Shown here piece by piece: positions 60,986-64,000 of a DNA stretch of 64,000 bases. The notes beneath the pieces were generated by a model. That model was given only the letters and a program-made list of their open reading frames with translations, searched no databases and was not told the DNA's origin. Position numbers and translations under genes: made by a program. The stretch is from Algimonas ampicilliniresistens (GTDB lineage: Bacteria > Pseudomonadota > Alphaproteobacteria > Caulobacterales > Maricaulaceae): NCBI RefSeq assembly GCF_030159955.1, contig NZ_BSNK01000001.1, positions 62,001 through 126,000 of the forward strand, given 5' to 3'. Within the stretch, counting starts at the first letter, position 1, and the number at the start of each line of letters is the position of its first letter.

Positions 60986-61105
60986 AACCGGGCTTTTTAG
61001 CGCCCATATCGCTTGAAAAGGGCGGTCCCTGCCGCCATATTCAGGCCTTGGTAGGAACACCTGCCATTTGTGAGATCATTTGATCGCCCCGAGGAGAGTA
61101 TACCC

Positions 61106-61645
61106 ATCGCTAGACGTCCCCATGCCGCCCAACCGGCCAAAAAGCCCAAAGGACCGCGTACCAATCGCGAAATTACATCTGAGTCCGTGCTTCTGATCAC
61201 AGAAGACGGCGAAAAACGCGGTGTTGTGCCGCTAGCTGAGGCGCTGGCCGCTGCACAGTCGGCAGGTTTGGACCTCGTCGAAGTGGCTCCGGGTGAGACA
61301 CCTGTCTGTAAGGTCCTCGATTACGGAAAAATGCGCTTTGAAGCGCAGAAGAAAAAAGCGGCCAACCGTAAGAGTCAGCGCACATCATCTCTGAAAGAGA
61401 TCAAGATGCGTCCGAACATCGATACGCATGACTATATGGTCAAGACGAAGAAGATGACCGAGTTCTTTGAACGCGGTGATAAAGTCAAAGTGACGGTCCG
61501 TTTCCGCGGTCGTGAAATGGCACATATGGACCGGGGCACAAGCTTGCTTGGCCGTGTGCGTGATGACTTTGATGAAATCGCTAAAGTCGAATTCGCGCCA
61601 AAGACCGAAGGTCGGTTGATGGTTATGGTGATGGCGCCGAGATAG
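61106..61645 (+). CDS. infC: Translation initiation factor IF-3, non-canonical ATC start
   Basis: IF-3 binds the 30S subunit and monitors start-codon selection. The family region runs [23 protein letters not shown], then the N-domain ([35 protein letters not shown]) and C-domain ([44 protein letters not shown]). I place the start at ATC 61106, with GAGGAG nine bases upstream; the only ATG-type start in the frame (at 61070) adds residues not seen in the family. Non-AUG infC starts that allow autoregulation by IF-3 are known in E. coli (AUU) and elsewhere. Confidence 0.92.
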   Translation: MARRPHAAQPAKKPKGPRTNREITSESVLLITEDGEKRGVVPLAEALAAAQSAGLDLVEVAPGETPVCKVLDYGKMRFEAQKKKAANRKSQRTSSLKEIKMRPNIDTHDYMVKTKKMTEFFERGDKVKVTVRFRGREMAHMDRGTSLLGRVRDDFDEIAKVEFAPKTEGRLMVMVMAPR

Positions 61646-62034
61646 CGTCCGGCTCGTCGGATATTTCTTTGTTAGAAGCGCCCTTTTGGGGCGCTTTTTT
61701 TGCTCTGTGAAGGTGATTGTTGTTCGAGTGCGCAATTCTGGTCTGCGCCTATTTCCCGCCGCACGGGTATCCAATCCCGAAATACGCCAAACACCGATTC
61801 TCTGTGAAGGCCGTGACCGTGCTGCGTTGGCGTGTCAGTCGACATTCCGCAGATGTGGGGCACCTTCATCGGAATTTGGGCTGGGGCCGATTGTTTCGAT
61901 CAGGCGGTCGGGCTTTGACGAGTTCGCCGCCTACCGTTCCTATTAATCCTCTCGATTTAGCGGTCCTTTACGTCTCTGACTTAGGTCGAGCTCTGAAGCC
62001 CATTATCGGGTTTAATCGAGACTGAAACGATCTT
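61646..62034. other. Intergenic region between infC and the GH9 gene
   Basis: This 389-base region holds the infC terminator at its left end (61676-61702) and the presumed promoter and leader of the GH9 gene at its right. Short open frames on both strands here look non-coding (no family pattern, no ribosome site). I see no RNA gene or repeat. Confidence 0.5.
61676..61702 (+). terminator. Rho-independent terminator after infC
   Basis: Stem AAGCGCCC / GGGCGCTT with a TTTTG loop, followed by six T. It lies 31 bases after the infC stop codon. rpmI and rplT, which often follow infC, are not there. Confidence 0.88.
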
Positions 62035-64000
62035 ATGCGACGTTCGCCTTTTCTTATGGTTGCTTGTGCCGCGCTATGCGGCCTTTCCGCTTGCGAAAAA
62101 GTTAGCGTGGAGGGCGGCGTGTCCGCCGCAGGTTTAGCCCAATCTGAAAGTCTGGTTTCCACTGCAAAACCCGAATTGAGTCCGGTCGCTGAACCATCTT
62201 CCACCCCGCATTTTTCTGAACCCGCAACGGCGGGATCGGTTCTTTTGAATCAACATGGGTTTTCATCCAAATCACGTCTGCGCGCTGTCTTGGTTGATGC
62301 GTCCAATACGCCAAAGACTTTCGAGCTTCTGAATGATCGCGATCAGGTCATATTGAGTGGGCAGACCGTTCCGTTCGGAGTTGACGCGGCATCGGCTCTG
62401 AGTGTGCATCAAATCGATGCGCCGCTGACCGGTGATGTCGGTGACGGATTCACTGTGCGGGTCGGGGCCATCAAAAGCGATCCATTTGATATTGGCGGGC
62501 GACCCTATGGGTCCCTGTCTCGCGACAGCCTGTCCTACTTTTATCAGTCCAGAGTCGGCGCTCCCGTTGAAGCGAGCTATGTCCCGTCGACGACCCCGCC
62601 GCTGACGCGGCCTGCGGGTCACGTTGATCGGACTCTGACTTGTTTTTCCGGCCCGGATGATCGTGGCACCGATTGGCCAGGATGTGACTATAGCCTGTCA
62701 GTCCAGGGCGGCTGGTATGATGCGGGCGACTATGGGCAATATGCCGTCAATACGGGCTTCACGACGTGGATGCTGCTCAACATGGCAGAGCGACGTAAGT
62801 CGGGCTCTGTTCGCCAATGCGCGCCTGAACTTGGGGATATGTCACTGCTCATGCCCGAAGCTGGGAATGGGATCAGCGATATTCTCGACGAAGCGCGGCA
62901 CGGGGTCGATTATTTGTTGTCGACGCAGACAAGCTCGACTGTCCCACAAGCTTTGGCGCGAGGGGATCAAGCGGCAACGGGCCCGCTGTCTCTGACACTA
63001 ACCTCCCCGGCTGGAATGGTGCACCATAAATCGCATGGTGTGACATGGCCCGGCGATAATGTGTTGCCGCATACAGACGGGATTACGCGTCGTCTCTATC
63101 CGCCAACAACATCGGCGACCTTGCATCTGGCCGCCGTCGGCGCGCAATGTGCGCGTCTTTTTGCGTCTGTTGATAAAGCCTTTTCCCAACAATGTTTGAG
63201 CGCGGCACGAACCGCTTATGCGGCGGCGAGCCGTGTTCCTGATGCCTATGCGTGGGGCGAATTTGATGGCGGCGGTCCGTATGATGATCAATCCCTTACG
63301 GACGAGTTCGGCTGGGCCGCGACGGAGCTCTGGCTGACGACGCGAGAGGCCATGTTTGCGGCTGAGATGGACCGGTACGTTCCGACCTATAATCCATTTG
63401 GATCGTTTGATTGGGCCTCCATGGAAGGACCAGGCATGCTCAGCCTGATGGCGTCCGAGCGGTCGCTCGCAGGGCAGGCACGCCTAAACGCTGCGCGCAC
63501 AGCCCTTCTCACTTGGGCGGATCGGTATGAGGGGCAGACAAGCGAAGCTGGATTTATGGTGCCGAAATCTGAGCTCGATTATTATTGGGGTTCCAATGGC
63601 GACTTTATGAACCGCGCCATCATCATGGGGACGGCGCATACCAGCACGGGCGACGAAAAATATCGGCGCGGCGTGATCGATGCCATGGACTATCTACTCG
63701 GTCGTAATCCTTTAGGTCGATCTTACGTTACGGGCTACGGTGAAAGACCGGCTCGAAACCCGCACCACCGCTTCTGGCGGGGGGGATCAGACGCCACTCT
63801 ACCCTTTCCGCCGCCGGGTGCACTGTCGGGCGGGCCAAACAATATCAATTTCATTGACCCGGTCGGATCAACCTTACGCGGGCAATGCACGTCGATGACT
63901 TGCTGGGCCGACGACTATGCGGCCTATTCATTGAATGAAGTCGCGATCAACTGGAATGCCGGCCTCGCATGGACGGCGCATTGGCTCGATCGTCAGGACG
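62035..64000 (+). CDS. Glycoside hydrolase family 9 lipoprotein (partial, runs off the edge)
   Basis: At least 655 residues with no stop before the window ends. The signal ends LSAC (Cys20). An N-terminal Ig-like CelD_N domain (VLLNQHGFSSKSRLRAVLVDA, about 65-150) precedes the GH9 (alpha/alpha)6 barrel: GGWYDAGDYGQY with catalytic Asp229 and Asp232, NPLGRSYVTGYG with NPHHRFW (about 558-581), and DDYAAYSLNEVAINWNAGLAW with the general acid Glu635. It should cleave beta-1,4-glucans or related oligosaccharides at the cell surface. Only the very C-terminus is missing. Confidence 0.93.
   Translation, partial: MRRSPFLMVACAALCGLSACEKVSVEGGVSAAGLAQSESLVSTAKPELSPVAEPSSTPHFSEPATAGSVLLNQHGFSSKSRLRAVLVDASNTPKTFELLNDRDQVILSGQTVPFGVDAASALSVHQIDAPLTGDVGDGFTVRVGAIKSDPFDIGGRPYGSLSRDSLSYFYQSRVGAPVEASYVPSTTPPLTRPAGHVDRTLTCFSGPDDRGTDWPGCDYSLSVQGGWYDAGDYGQYAVNTGFTTWMLLNMAERRKSGSVRQCAPELGDMSLLMPEAGNGISDILDEARHGVDYLLSTQTSSTVPQALARGDQAATGPLSLTLTSPAGMVHHKSHGVTWPGDNVLPHTDGITRRLYPPTTSATLHLAAVGAQCARLFASVDKAFSQQCLSAARTAYAAASRVPDAYAWGEFDGGGPYDDQSLTDEFGWAATELWLTTREAMFAAEMDRYVPTYNPFGSFDWASMEGPGMLSLMASERSLAGQARLNAARTALLTWADRYEGQTSEAGFMVPKSELDYYWGSNGDFMNRAIIMGTAHTSTGDEKYRRGVIDAMDYLLGRNPLGRSYVTGYGERPARNPHHRFWRGGSDATLPFPPPGALSGGPNNINFIDPVGSTLRGQCTSMTCWADDYAAYSLNEVAINWNAGLAWTAHWLDRQD

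Noticed and set aside
61717-62025. Open frame of 102 residues between infC and GH9
   Set aside because: No domain, signal or ribosome site; composition looks non-coding.
1-64000. tRNA, rRNA, CRISPR, insertion sequences, prophage
   Set aside because: No typical tRNA T-loop, no direct-repeat array and no transposase or integrase frame was seen by eye.

Overview
The window is a dense, mostly housekeeping stretch of an alphaproteobacterial chromosome with moderately high GC. The best markers are SciP (the DUF1153 inhibitor of CtrA) with a CtrA-type TTAA-N7-TTAA box upstream, a DUF4167 protein next to prmC, hrcA-grpE beside mutM and rph, an rdgB-hemW pair, Coq7, and an EcfG-type promoter (GGAAC-N17-CGTT) in front of an entericidin-like gene. 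CtrA/SciP control, many short lipoproteins, a delta-class carbonic anhydrase, a GH9 glycanase and large secreted or lipoprotein peptidases suggest a marine, dimorphic bacterium of the Caulobacterales/Maricaulales (Hyphomonadaceae-like). The genus cannot be fixed from the sequence alone. I see no tRNA, rRNA, CRISPR array, insertion sequence, integrase or phage gene.

Layout. 1-9 kb: enoyl-CoA hydratase, mutM, grpE and hrcA on the minus strand; rph; a DUF2975/XRE pair; rdgB-hemW; sciP; mnmA and two tiny membrane proteins. 9-16 kb: thiolase, PLP aminotransferase, SulP transporter, and an EF-hand/ECF sigma/anti-sigma-like operon. 15.5-20 kb: a ParA/MinD-like protein without a P-loop, then an LpoA-like lipoprotein divergent from rsmI-yraN-BON lipoprotein (an arrangement like enterobacterial yraM/yraL/yraN/yraP). 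20-28 kb: ArsC-like reductase, lysophospholipase-like hydrolase, two YbjQ proteins, gshB, a UGT-like glycosyltransferase, entericidin, coq7-dsbB, RodZ-like protein and ispG.

28-46 kb is the more accessory part. It holds the delta carbonic anhydrase, an AGE-family epimerase, an Hsp70-like actin-fold ATPase with a membrane partner, a tightly overlapping minus-strand operon (aldose 1-epimerase, Rieske oxygenase, M19 dipeptidase, M28 peptidase), a class II aldolase starting on the same CATG as that operon, a formylglycine-enzyme-like secreted protein without the catalytic cysteines, a flavoprotein with two tandem DUF6090-like paralogues, a Sel1-repeat protein and thiE.

46-64 kb: a large zinc metalloprotease lipoprotein, GFA protein, two HAD hydrolases, MaoC hydratase, ribF, a POT peptide transporter, DUF937, DUF2891 and membrane proteins, DUF4167, prmC, thioredoxin-like lipoprotein, alpha/beta hydrolase, GT4 glycosyltransferase, infC with an apparent non-canonical ATC start, and a GH9 glycoside hydrolase that runs off the right edge.

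Functional themes inferred from the set are stress and envelope homeostasis (HrcA, ECF sigma, entericidin, DsbB, BON), translation and RNA maintenance (rph, mnmA, rsmI, prmC, infC), cofactor synthesis (hemW, coq7, ispG, ribF, thiE, gshB), and scavenging of peptides and polysaccharides (M28, M19, zinc protease, POT, GH9, epimerases).
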